Source of the DNA: a virus
Reading direction: 5' to 3' (one strand)
Length of the DNA stretch: 29,270 nucleotides
Virus record (IMG/VR): IMGVR_UViG_3300021414_000010
Location: 1 to 29,270 of that record
Made by a program: the position numbers and the translations under genes. The notes beneath the pieces are model-generated. The model was not told the origin of the DNA and searched no databases. It saw only the letters and a program-made list of their open reading frames with translations. Shown here piece after piece: positions 1 to 5,950 of the stretch (positions are counted from its first letter, which is position 1; each line of letters starts with the position of its first letter).

Positions 1-155
1 CCGTCTATTAGTTTTGCAGTCATTACGCGTGATTAACCATCGGAAGGGAGGGAAAAAGAGCGCGCATTCTCGCATGACCTGACGCAAGGGCAAAGGCGAT
101 TGGTCCGCTTAATAAGCTAAGCCCTTTAATTAACTGAATTTTTTAGAAAAAAGTG

Positions 156-184
156 TTGACGACCCCGGGGACCGTCTATAAGAT
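156..184 (+). promoter_or_regulatory. Promoter of the tRNA operon
   Basis: TTGACG (156-161) is followed after 17 bases by TAAGAT (179-184), a sigma-70 pair (5/6 and 4/6 matches). TATAAG at 177-182 is an alternative -10 with shorter spacing. An A/T-rich stretch (about 120-155) lies upstream like an UP element. The bases after the -10 (TCGTCGC) are G/C rich, as in stringently controlled stable-RNA promoters. The first tRNA begins about 140 bases downstream. I see no gene in 1-155 or in the leader at 185-331. Confidence 0.65.
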
Positions 185-331
185 TCGTCGCACTTGTCGG
201 GCACAACCCCAGACACGATAAGCCGGAAGCGGTGAGTCAGGTCGAAAGGTTGATTAAGTCAGGTAGAGTTCAGATCGGCTCAGCGTGATTGAAAGCTCTT
301 AATTTGTACTCGCAAGATGCAAATTAAATAA

Positions 332-408
332 GCGCCCGTAGCTCAGCTGGATAGAGCATCCGCCTTCTAAGCGGATGGTCGCAGGTTCGAGTCCTGCCGG
401 GTGCGCCA
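332..408 (+). tRNA. tRNA-Arg (anticodon TCT)
   Basis: A complete 77-nt cloverleaf. The acceptor GCGCCCG pairs with CGGGTGC with one G-U pair, the anticodon loop is CTTCTAA with anticodon TCT, the T-loop is GGTTCGAGTCC and CCA is encoded. It is the first tRNA of a three-tRNA operon. Confidence 0.97.
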
Positions 409-469
409 TTAACGGCAGCTTTGGCACAAGTAGCACTCTGATGGAGTGTCTCGGTTACAACGCAATATG

Positions 470-545
470 GTGGGCGTAGCTCAGTTGGTAGAGCACAGGA
501 TTGTGACTCCTGTTGTCGTGGGTTCGATCCCCATCGTCCACCCCA
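470..545 (+). tRNA. tRNA-His (anticodon GTG)
   Basis: A 76-nt tRNA with acceptor GTGGGCG/CGTCCAC, anticodon loop TTGTGAC (GTG), T-loop GGTTCGATCCC, discriminator C and encoded CCA. It lies 61 bases after tRNA-Arg and is presumably processed from the same transcript. Confidence 0.97.
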
Positions 546-602
546 TATTCGAAGAAGGCGCCAGATGCATAATCTGGCGCCTTTGCTTTAAGCGCTTCAC
601 AC

Positions 603-687
603 GCGGACGTGGTGGAATTGGTAGACACACTGGATTTAGGTTCCAGCGCCGCGAGGCGTAAGAGTTCGAGTCTCTTCGTCCGCACCA
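603..687 (+). tRNA. tRNA-Leu (anticodon TAG), probable phage attachment gene
   Basis: An 85-nt class II tRNA with a long variable arm, anticodon loop TTTAGGT (TAG), T-loop AGTTCGAGTCT and encoded CCA. It is the last tRNA before the phage integrase, and integrases of this family insert into tRNA 3' ends. The gene is intact, so phage DNA either restores it or enters after it. The matching repeat should sit at the right prophage end, outside this window. Confidence 0.96.
663..687 (+). other. Putative attL core (3' end of tRNA-Leu)
   Basis: Inferred from the integrase type and position: the T-arm to CCA end of tRNA-Leu is the usual crossover segment. AGTTCGAGTCTCTTC (663-677) reappears at 766-780 with one mismatch (AGTTCCAGTCTCTTC), inside the repeats ahead of int. 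The true core limits cannot be fixed without attR or an uninfected relative. Confidence 0.5.
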
Positions 688-694
688 AACAAGG

Positions 695-797
695 TTCCGA
701 TAGCTTCCAGTAGCTTCCGGGAATCCAGTAGAAAAGCCGCCTAGAGCGGCTTTTTTATTGCGCGTAGTTCCAGTCTCTTCCAGACTCTTCCGGAAAT
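695..797 (+). repeat. Two triplets of 10-bp TTCC repeats (probable integrase arm sites)
   Basis: First set: TTCCGATAGC (695-704), TTCCAGTAGC (705-714), TTCCGGGAAT (715-724). Second set: TTCCAGTCTC (768-777), TTCCAGACTC (778-787), TTCCGGAAAT (788-797). Both have an exact 10-bp period and end in TTCCGGRAAT. They flank a terminator and lie between the tRNA and int, where the attachment-site arm is expected. Direct repeats at one-helical-turn spacing fit arm-type sites for the integrase N-terminal domain; that function is inference. Confidence 0.6.
733..757 (+). terminator. Terminator between tRNA-Leu and int
   Basis: AAAGCCGC (733-740), loop CTAGA, GCGGCTTT (746-753) with a T-run to 756. It would end the tRNA transcript. 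The A-run on its left side means it could also work on the minus strand. Confidence 0.85.
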
Positions 798-799
798 TT

Positions 800-851
800 T
801 TAGTACATTGCGCAGCACATTCTGAATTCGAGTGCTTAGGTGATGTACTAA
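800..851. repeat. 9-bp inverted repeat spanning the int start
   Basis: TTAGTACAT (800-808) and ATGTACTAA (843-851) are a perfect inverted repeat 34 bases apart. The right arm ends on the first base of the int start codon, so it could act as an operator pair or an RNA structure hiding the start. ATG-TAC-TAA in the right arm is also a two-codon reading frame whose stop overlaps the int ATG. Confidence 0.55.
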
Positions 852-2080
852 TGCCCCTGACTGATACCGCCGTCCGGCAGGCCAAGCCCGCCGAAAAAGA
901 CTTCACGCTGCCCGATGCCCACGGGCTGGCGTTGTTTGTGGCCAGCAACGGGACAAAGTCCTGGCATTTCAGATTTTCATGGCACGGCAAGCAGCCACGT
1001 ATCAGCCTGGGCAAATACCCTGACATCTCCCTGAAAGACGCTCGTGAACTGCGGGATGAAGCGCGCAAGCTTGTGGCGAAGGGGATTGACCCTCGGCTGC
1101 AGCGTCGCCATGACCAGCGCACTGCTGGGGCGAAGACTGAAAACACCTTCGAATCAGTGGCGCGCCGCTGGCATGCCTTCAAGGTTCCCCGTCTTACGGA
1201 TGGGCGCAAGGGCAGCGCCGCCCAGTCCGCGCGCTACCTTGAGAAGGATCTGATCCCGGCTCTCGGGAAATTACCCATCGCAGAAATCAAACGCGCCGAT
1301 GTACTAGCGACGATCCGAAAGGTCGAGGCCCGCGGTTCTCTCCACGTGGCCGAGAAGGTGCGCACCTGGTTGAACCAGATCTTCCGATTCGCCATCGCTG
1401 AGGGGCTGCTGGAAATCAACCCGGCCGCCGATCTGGATATCGTCGCCGCCGTACAACCGCCGGTGAAACACAACCCGGCGCTCGTGGGCGATGACGAGCT
1501 CAAGGCCTTCGTTAAGGCCCTCAGCGCATTCAGCGGCTCGGTGTTCACCAAGCGGGCGATCCGGTTGCTGTTGCTGACTGGCGTGCGTACAGGCGAAATG
1601 CGGCATTGTTCGCCCGACCAGTTCGACCTTGAGGCCGAACTGTGGACGGTGCCAGCGGATGGAGTGAAACAGCTGCGGAGCAGAGCAAAGGTTAATGGTG
1701 AAGCAATACCGGCCTATCTGGTGCCGCTGTCGCGGCAGGCGGTAGAAGAGGTGCGCGAGATGCTCAAGTTGACCGGTAAGGCTCGATACCTCTTCCAGAA
1801 TCGCAACGATCCTACAAAGGTGATGAGCGAAAACACGGTCAACTCGGCACTGAAACGCATGGGATATGAAGGCAAGCTGACGGGCCACGGGATCCGGGGC
1901 ACGATTTCAACGGCCTTGAACGAGAAGGGGTACAGCTCAGATTGGATCGAGGCGCAACTTTCGCACGTTGGCAGTGACAAGGTTCGTCGAAGCTACAACC
2001 ACGCGAAGTACGTGGAGCAGCGGCGAGGGATGATGCAGGACTGGGCGGATTACCTCGATTCACTGGAGGCCGCAGACTGA
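851..2080 (+). CDS. int: Phage integrase, tyrosine recombinase of the P4 type
   Basis: A 409-residue tyrosine recombinase that would integrate and excise the prophage at tRNA-Leu. The N-terminus (about 1-85) is the DUF4102 arm-binding domain, with GLALFVASNGTKSWHFRF and the SLGKYPDISLKDAR motif. A core-binding SAM-like domain follows (about 95-185), then the catalytic domain. Catalytic residues seen are R246 (TGVRTGE), H346 and R349 (GHGIRG), H372 (LSHVG) and the nucleophile Y382 (SYNHA). Length is normal for the family. The ATG at 851 was chosen because the conserved N-terminus begins there; the frame is open upstream to 758 but runs through attachment-site repeats. A weak AGG lies 10 bases before it. 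Its 3' end overlaps the convergent AlpA-like gene by 31 bases. Confidence 0.96.
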   Translation: MPLTDTAVRQAKPAEKDFTLPDAHGLALFVASNGTKSWHFRFSWHGKQPRISLGKYPDISLKDARELRDEARKLVAKGIDPRLQRRHDQRTAGAKTENTFESVARRWHAFKVPRLTDGRKGSAAQSARYLEKDLIPALGKLPIAEIKRADVLATIRKVEARGSLHVAEKVRTWLNQIFRFAIAEGLLEINPAADLDIVAAVQPPVKHNPALVGDDELKAFVKALSAFSGSVFTKRAIRLLLLTGVRTGEMRHCSPDQFDLEAELWTVPADGVKQLRSRAKVNGEAIPAYLVPLSRQAVEEVREMLKLTGKARYLFQNRNDPTKVMSENTVNSALKRMGYEGKLTGHGIRGTISTALNEKGYSSDWIEAQLSHVGSDKVRRSYNHAKYVEQRRGMMQDWADYLDSLEAAD

Positions 2081-2286
2081 TCGCCGCGCGATGCCTGGAT
2101 GCGCTCGTTGCTCCACTGCAGAACTTCGGCCTTGATCCAGGCAACTGACCGACCGCCGATGCACACTTGGCGCGGGAAAGCCCCTTTCTTCGCCATGTCG
2201 TAAATGGTGCTGGTGCTGAAGCCTGTCAGCTTCTTCACGGTTGGCAGGCGGATGAACTCAACTTCATCGTTATGTACGGCGTTCAT
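2050..2286 (-). CDS. alpA: AlpA-family transcriptional regulator / excisionase-like
   Basis: A 78-residue protein with an AlpA-type winged helix: RLPTVKKLTGFSTSTIYDM is the helix-turn-helix and GAFPRQVCIGGRSVAWIKAEV the wing. AlpA proteins activate excision or early genes of P4-like elements or act as directionality factors. Ending against int and last in the leftward operon, it is a candidate excisionase or int regulator. The start at 2286 has a strong ribosome site (GAGGGGATCACCC before ATG) and overlaps the preceding stop as ATGA, implying coupled translation. Longer in-frame starts would run through the neighbouring gene. Confidence 0.85.
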   Translation of the reverse strand: MNAVHNDEVEFIRLPTVKKLTGFSTSTIYDMAKKGAFPRQVCIGGRSVAWIKAEVLQWSNERIQASRGDQSAASSESR

Positions 2287-2387
2287 TGGGTGATCCCCTC
2301 TTTGACTTTCGCAATATGAATGATGCGGCACAGCAGGGCGGTGACCGGAATGCTGGCCACTGCCCAAATGGTTAGAAACGTGATCAT
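2283..2387 (-). CDS. Tiny single-span membrane protein (34 aa)
   Basis: 34 residues beginning MITFLTIWAVASIPVTALLC, one clear hydrophobic segment (about 2-23) followed by a basic tail (RIIHIAKVKEG), which predicts an inner-membrane peptide with its C-terminus in the cytoplasm. The ribosome site GAGGTTAC lies 5 bases before the ATG and is part of the palindrome at 2390-2407. The stop overlaps the alpA start (ATGA). I do not recognise a family. The tight coupling suggests the two genes act together or are controlled together. Confidence 0.7.
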   Translation of the reverse strand: MITFLTIWAVASIPVTALLCRIIHIAKVKEGITQ

Positions 2388-2389
2388 GT

Positions 2390-2435
2390 GTAACCTCGTT
2401 TGGTTACTTTTGCAGATGTAACCTGAATCGGTTAC
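2390..2435. promoter_or_regulatory. Two tandem perfect palindromes GTAACC-N6-GGTTAC
   Basis: GTAACC-TCGTTT-GGTTAC (2390-2407) and GTAACC-TGAATC-GGTTAC (2418-2435), both preceded by T and starting 28 bases apart. The first covers the ribosome site of the 34-aa gene; the second covers the stop codon of the Ea22-like gene. As DNA they look like dimeric operators; as RNA (minus strand) they form two 6-bp hairpins with 6-nt loops. Either would set alpA expression apart from the upstream operon. Confidence 0.75.
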
Positions 2436-3094
2436 GAAGAAGTGCCCTTGCTTGAGCAGCCGCAAGTCACTGGGCATGACTGCGGAAACTGGCATTGTTC
2501 GCCGGTTGGCGCGCGCTGGATCGCTAGAGTCTCTGTTGCAATTCTCTTGTACTGACCAAGAACGCTGATAACCGGCGCCTTGTCTAGAAACTTGCCAGGC
2601 GCACGCGCTGCGATGATTTCGAGCTGTCCTGTTGCGTTGTGCAGGACACGGTTTAGAGCCTCCTCCAGGTCATCAATCCGCTGATCGGCCACTGTCAGGC
2701 GTTGCTGCAACGCTTCGGAGGTGGTTTTAAGTCTGTGAAACCTCGACCTGAGCACGTCGGCACGATGGCGACCAAGCTCACCGGCTTCAAATCCCTGCAG
2801 CAGCGGCTCTGTCTTTTCGTGCCATTCGTTGTAGGAAGTTTTGAACTGCTCCAGGTGCTCAATCTCTGCGATCAGTTCCAGAACTGCGGCAGGGTTTGCG
2901 GCGGTGATGAAATCCCGGTTTTGCGAACTGATTGATTCGGCAATCAGATGGCCACCGTAATAATCAATTTCGTGAGGGTCTTGTTCATGCCCACCGGGAA
3001 AGTCTGCGACAACATCATCGCTATTTTTCCCGTGTTTCCATGGCCCCTTCGTTGCCGCCTCAGCCAGCGCTTTAAGATTGTGAATGTCGGTCAT
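2432..3094 (-). CDS. Ea22-like phage protein
   Basis: 220 residues. The N-terminus, LKALAEAATKGPW followed by DFITAANPAAVLELIAEIE, is the module typical of Ea22/ead-type phage proteins, encoded in the leftward operons of lambdoid phages and of unknown function. The middle (about 120-155) is predicted coiled coil (LKTTSEALQQRLTVADQ). The C-terminus carries three cysteines (QSCPVTCGCSS) that could bind a metal. The start has GGGAGACAGGCA before the ATG and overlaps the previous stop (ATGA). It is the last large gene before the palindromes. Confidence 0.75.
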   Translation of the reverse strand: MTDIHNLKALAEAATKGPWKHGKNSDDVVADFPGGHEQDPHEIDYYGGHLIAESISSQNRDFITAANPAAVLELIAEIEHLEQFKTSYNEWHEKTEPLLQGFEAGELGRHRADVLRSRFHRLKTTSEALQQRLTVADQRIDDLEEALNRVLHNATGQLEIIAARAPGKFLDKAPVISVLGQYKRIATETLAIQRAPTGEQCQFPQSCPVTCGCSSKGTSS

Positions 3095-3618
3095 TGCCTG
3101 TCTCCCATTAGCGATTGCTGGCGGTCTACATACGTTTGGTATTCACGGTTTTGTCGCTTGCGCCAAGGGTGATCAGCCGACCTTGCGCGATTTGCGATAA
3201 TCTGATCCATACGGGGTTGAGTCAGCGCTTGTTCTAGGGGCATTCCCTCAGTCATGCGCTTGAGTACCGCGTTATAGCCAACCGCTCCAAATCTCTCGAC
3301 CAGGGCAGGCAGCGTGCCAGTCACTCCAAATGCGGTGTACTGCTTCCAGTTGGTGTTTCGATATTTTGCAAGAATGGCTTTGTGTTCTTCGCTGATGTGC
3401 GCTCCTCGGCGCGACTCATGGACGCGTTGAAGCTGATTTTTTGCCAGCAGACTCTCACGTCCGACTTGCCACTGAAGGCCTTCGATATTCAGAACGTCTA
3501 GATACTTGATGAAATCCGCGGGCCAAAAACCTAGCAGCTGGGCCGTATGGCTCCGGCTCAAGCCTCGTGCCGCACATTCACGAATGAAGGCAATTTCGTC
3601 TCGCGTAGAGTTGCTCAT
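3091..3618 (-). CDS. Hypothetical phage protein with N-terminal HTH-like segment
   Basis: 175 residues, no family recognised with confidence. The N-terminal third (FIRECAARGLSRSHTAQLLG) looks like a helix-turn-helix of the kind that scans short DNA motifs, followed by an HNH-accessory-like stretch (HESRRGAHISEEHKAIL). The C-terminus is strongly basic (HPWRKRQNREYQTYVDRQQ). DNA binding is therefore plausible but not shown. It overlaps both neighbours by ATGA junctions, and its ribosome site is GAGGGCGCGCT before ATG. Confidence 0.7.
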   Translation of the reverse strand: MSNSTRDEIAFIRECAARGLSRSHTAQLLGFWPADFIKYLDVLNIEGLQWQVGRESLLAKNQLQRVHESRRGAHISEEHKAILAKYRNTNWKQYTAFGVTGTLPALVERFGAVGYNAVLKRMTEGMPLEQALTQPRMDQIIANRARSADHPWRKRQNREYQTYVDRQQSLMGDRQ

Positions 3619-3971
3619 AGCGCGCCCTCAATCAGCTCAATCACATGCCAAACACCCAGCGCCTGGCTGGCGGGTCGCTTGCTGGCGGCCTGTTTTAGTT
3701 GGTTGGTCACCTGTTGCTTTCCGTTAGGCATCTTGAGCGTGGCGGTCATTGACATGACGAAGTCGATGGCGTCGCGCTTGCCCTCCAGAAAGCCAAAGTG
3801 GTCGTAATCCTTGGGGCGCTCGGGCTTGCCGGGAATCGCCAAGGTCTTCTTCTCGATCGGCGCCGGCTGTTGCGCTGGCTGTTTCTTCGGTGTTGCGCGT
3901 GCAACTGGCTTTCGAGTGGGCACAGCGAAAGCCATGGCCCGGGCGAGGGCCGCGTTTGCGATAGGGTTCAT
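3615..3971 (-). CDS. Hypothetical phage protein (118 aa)
   Basis: 118 residues. The first 50 are low-complexity, rich in A, P and K (PVARATPKKQPAQQPAPIEKK), and likely disordered and nucleic-acid binding. The C-terminal half (DYDHFGFLEGKRDAIDFVMSMTATLKM) looks folded and mostly helical. No known domain recognised. The start has GAGG about 9 bases upstream. It follows a terminator hairpin, so its expression probably depends on read-through or antitermination, and it is coupled to the next gene by ATGA. Confidence 0.65.
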   Translation of the reverse strand: MNPIANAALARAMAFAVPTRKPVARATPKKQPAQQPAPIEKKTLAIPGKPERPKDYDHFGFLEGKRDAIDFVMSMTATLKMPNGKQQVTNQLKQAASKRPASQALGVWHVIELIEGAL

Positions 3972-3991
3972 GATGCAGGCCTCGGGCCGGG

Positions 3992-4019
3992 GAGAAAGGA
4001 AAGGCGCCCGTAGGCGCCT
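3992..4019 (-). terminator. Intra-operon terminator (minus strand)
   Basis: AGGCGCC (4002-4008), loop CGTA, GGCGCCT (4013-4019). On the minus strand the hairpin is followed by TTTCCTTTCT. It sits just after the exonuclease stop inside the leftward operon, so it would cut distal expression unless antiterminated. Confidence 0.6.
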
Positions 4020-4025
4020 GGACGA

Positions 4026-4637
4026 TCAAGCCACCTGGGCAGGCGGATTCAGGGAGAAGTACACACGGGCGCAGGCCTCGGTGTCTGGACGGGCGCGGTG
4101 GCCACCTACCAGCTCTTCGCCGGTGAAGTGGCGCAGAGCCTCGGCGACGGTTGGCTGTTTGAACTGGCGACCACGGCCGGCGCGAATCATTTTTTCGGTG
4201 GGCGGGCACTTCACGATGGCCGTGGAGTTCAGGCAGGTGCAGAAACTCGGCACGGCCTTGTACTCGTCTGCCGCCTGCTCGCCGATGAACCGCTTGATCG
4301 CGATACGCATGATGCGGTCGTCAAAGCTGACGTTGTGCGCGACCCGCAGGCCGGCGCGTTCGTAGATCTGCAGGAAGCCGCCGAGAGCTTCCATTTCCGG
4401 GATGCCCTCGGCGAGCGCCATTTCCGTGGTGATGCCGTGGATCGCGGCGACATCATCCGGGATGACCCAGCCGTCAGGCTTTACCAAGGCTTCAAACGAG
4501 TCGACCAGTTCGCCCTGTGGGGTGTAGAGCAGGGCGCAGATGTCGACAATGTGAGGCTGGCGCGGGTCATCGCTCGGGTCGCGGAACAGCGGCAGCCCAG
4601 TTGTTTCAGTATCAAAGAAGCAAATCAGGTCGGACAT
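4026..4637 (-). CDS. DEDDh 3'-5' exonuclease (DNA polymerase III epsilon / ExoX type)
   Basis: 203 residues forming a single RNase-H-like exonuclease domain that should release nucleotides from DNA 3' ends with two metal ions. Motif I is FFDTETTG (D9, E11). Motif II is AHNVSFDDRIM (D106). Motif III is HRARPDTEA (H180 and D185, H-x4-D as in DEDDh enzymes). All catalytic residues are present. ATG 4637 was chosen because the fold starts there and GGAGAAACCCA precedes it; the extra residues MPWRNP of the longer frame add nothing. It lies between two intra-operon terminators, in the recombination block with YqaJ and RecT, so a role in phage DNA repair or recombination is likely. Confidence 0.9.
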   Translation of the reverse strand: MSDLICFFDTETTGLPLFRDPSDDPRQPHIVDICALLYTPQGELVDSFEALVKPDGWVIPDDVAAIHGITTEMALAEGIPEMEALGGFLQIYERAGLRVAHNVSFDDRIMRIAIKRFIGEQAADEYKAVPSFCTCLNSTAIVKCPPTEKMIRAGRGRQFKQPTVAEALRHFTGEELVGGHRARPDTEACARVYFSLNPPAQVA

Positions 4638-4652
4638 TGGGTTTCTCCAAGG

Positions 4653-4677
4653 CAAAAAGAAAGCGCCCGTGGGCGCT
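4653..4677 (-). terminator. Intra-operon terminator (minus strand)
   Basis: AGCGCCC (4662-4668), loop GT, GGGCGCT (4671-4677); on the minus strand it is followed by TTTCTTTTTG. It lies between the FtsK-gamma gene and the exonuclease gene, a second barrier inside the leftward operon. Confidence 0.7.
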
Positions 4678-4709
4678 CTGTGGTGGTGCGAGGTTTGGCT
4701 GTGGATAAC

Positions 4710-5738
4710 TCAGGTCACATCGGCCAGGGTGGCGGCGACCTTGTAGGTGTGCGTCAAAGCCGAATCTCCTTCGGTCTCGACTTTGATGACTTCGTTGTCG
4801 AGCAGGCGGAGCAGCAGCGTGCTGGCCCTGTCGCTGTCGATGGCCAGTCGGCTTTGCAGCCAGTCGGCGTCGAAGCCTTTCTTGGGAGCCTTGAGCACCA
4901 GCAGCTGTGCCGCGTCCTCGTAGGTGAAGTCGCCAAACTCCTTGTTCACCTCAACATCGGCCGAGAGGGGGTCAATCGGGGTTTCCTCTTCGTCGGCTGG
5001 GATCTGAAGCTTTTGCTCGCCCCGTGGGTTCAGTAACACCTCGCGGGCGCCGGTGTGATCGATCGGGCTGACGACACCCTCTCGCTCGAGCGAATCCATC
5101 AGAACAGCCGCGCGGTTGAAACCGATGCCCAACTTGCGCTGGATCGCTGAAATGGTTGCGCGGCGAGTTTCAACTACGAAGGCTGCGGCCTCGGCGTACA
5201 GCGGGTCGGTACCAGAGTCCGAGGTGTAACCCGCTTCGTCCGGCCCGGTGGGCTTGTTGTCAAACAGGTTCGCGGTCAGCTCACTGGCATGCAGCGGCAT
5301 TTCGTGCTGATCGCGCTCTGGCTGTATGAAGTCGAGGCCCTCGTCGTAATCGTCTGGAGCCAGAACCAACAGGCACAGATGCCCGGCGCTGTCAGTGAGG
5401 CCATGACGCGCCGGGTCTTTCGCATCCACCAGCGACGTAACGGTCAGAGTCTTTTCCGTCACCTGGATCTGTTTCATCTTGCAGGGGATGGTGATGGTTC
5501 CGCGCGAGGCAATGATCTGCACAGCGTTGCTGGCCGCATCCTTCGCCTTTTCGGTGATACGGTCGATCACCTCTTGCTGCGAGCCTTGGTTCAGCTTGCC
5601 GTAGGGCGCATGGATGTTCTTGAGCTCGAACATCGCCGCTTCAACCAGGTCGTGCACGAGCAGTTCGTGCGCCAGCGCCGACGGCGGCAGGTCATGCAGC
5701 CGGGCGCGCTCGATAATGTCTTTGTGTTCCATCTTCAT
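4710..5738 (-). CDS. FtsK gamma-domain protein without a motor domain
   Basis: 342 residues. An N-terminal domain (about 1-150) of unknown fold with KDAASNAVQIIASRG is followed by a winged helix at 178-236 (PLYAEAAAFVVE, then ISAIQRKLGIGFNRAAVLMD and LEREGVVSP) that closely matches the FtsK gamma domain, which in FtsK reads KOPS sequences and activates XerCD. A second, more diverged copy at about 271-325 (TYEDAAQLLVL, RLAIDSDRASTLLLRLLD) looks like a duplication. No Walker A/B motor is present, so it cannot pump DNA. GAGGGTTAAGC precedes the ATG. It sits just downstream of RecT and YqaJ, so DNA binding in recombination or chromosome-dimer control is plausible. Such proteins are often mislabelled cell division protein FtsK. 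Confidence 0.8.
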   Translation of the reverse strand: MKMEHKDIIERARLHDLPPSALAHELLVHDLVEAAMFELKNIHAPYGKLNQGSQQEVIDRITEKAKDAASNAVQIIASRGTITIPCKMKQIQVTEKTLTVTSLVDAKDPARHGLTDSAGHLCLLVLAPDDYDEGLDFIQPERDQHEMPLHASELTANLFDNKPTGPDEAGYTSDSGTDPLYAEAAAFVVETRRATISAIQRKLGIGFNRAAVLMDSLEREGVVSPIDHTGAREVLLNPRGEQKLQIPADEEETPIDPLSADVEVNKEFGDFTYEDAAQLLVLKAPKKGFDADWLQSRLAIDSDRASTLLLRLLDNEVIKVETEGDSALTHTYKVAATLADVT

Positions 5739-5747
5739 GCTTAACCC

Positions 5748-5948
5748 TCAGTATTTAGCGATGCGTTCGAGCTTCGATTTTTGAACCGGGCTCAGGTGGG
5801 TACGCGGGCCAAACCGCTTGAAGTTGGCCCGCATGTCTTCGGTGAAAGCGAGTTCCCAGGCGCCGCTGGCGTGAAGCTCAGCGGCGGCGAGAAGAACAGC
5901 GAACTCCTCAACCCGGTCGTACTGCTCTTCAACGGTCAGGGCGGCCAT
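5748..5948 (-). CDS. Small hypothetical protein (66 aa)
   Basis: 66 residues, mostly helical and soluble (VEEQYDRVEEFAVLLAAAEL at the N-terminus, basic RTHLSPVQKSKLERIAKY at the C-terminus). No family recognised. Its ATG comes two bases after the YqaJ stop (TGACCATG) without a clear ribosome site, so translation is probably by re-initiation. Its place between YqaJ and the FtsK-gamma protein suggests an accessory part of the recombination block. Confidence 0.65.
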   Translation of the reverse strand: MAALTVEEQYDRVEEFAVLLAAAELHASGAWELAFTEDMRANFKRFGPRTHLSPVQKSKLERIAKY

Positions 5949-5950
5949 GG

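Noticed and set aside
758-850. 31-codon N-terminal extension of int
   Set aside because: It translates attachment-site repeats; the conserved integrase start matches the ATG at 851.
446-1209. Open frames across the tRNA genes on both strands (e.g. 446-661 plus, 455-688 and 481-1209 minus)
   Set aside because: They run through intact tRNA genes and the terminator, with no ribosome sites; typical spurious translations of tRNA DNA.
2702-5036. Plus-strand frames opposite the leftward operon (2702-2935, 3811-4365, 4098-5036)
   Set aside because: Antisense shadows of well-supported minus-strand genes in G+C-rich DNA; no recognisable domains.
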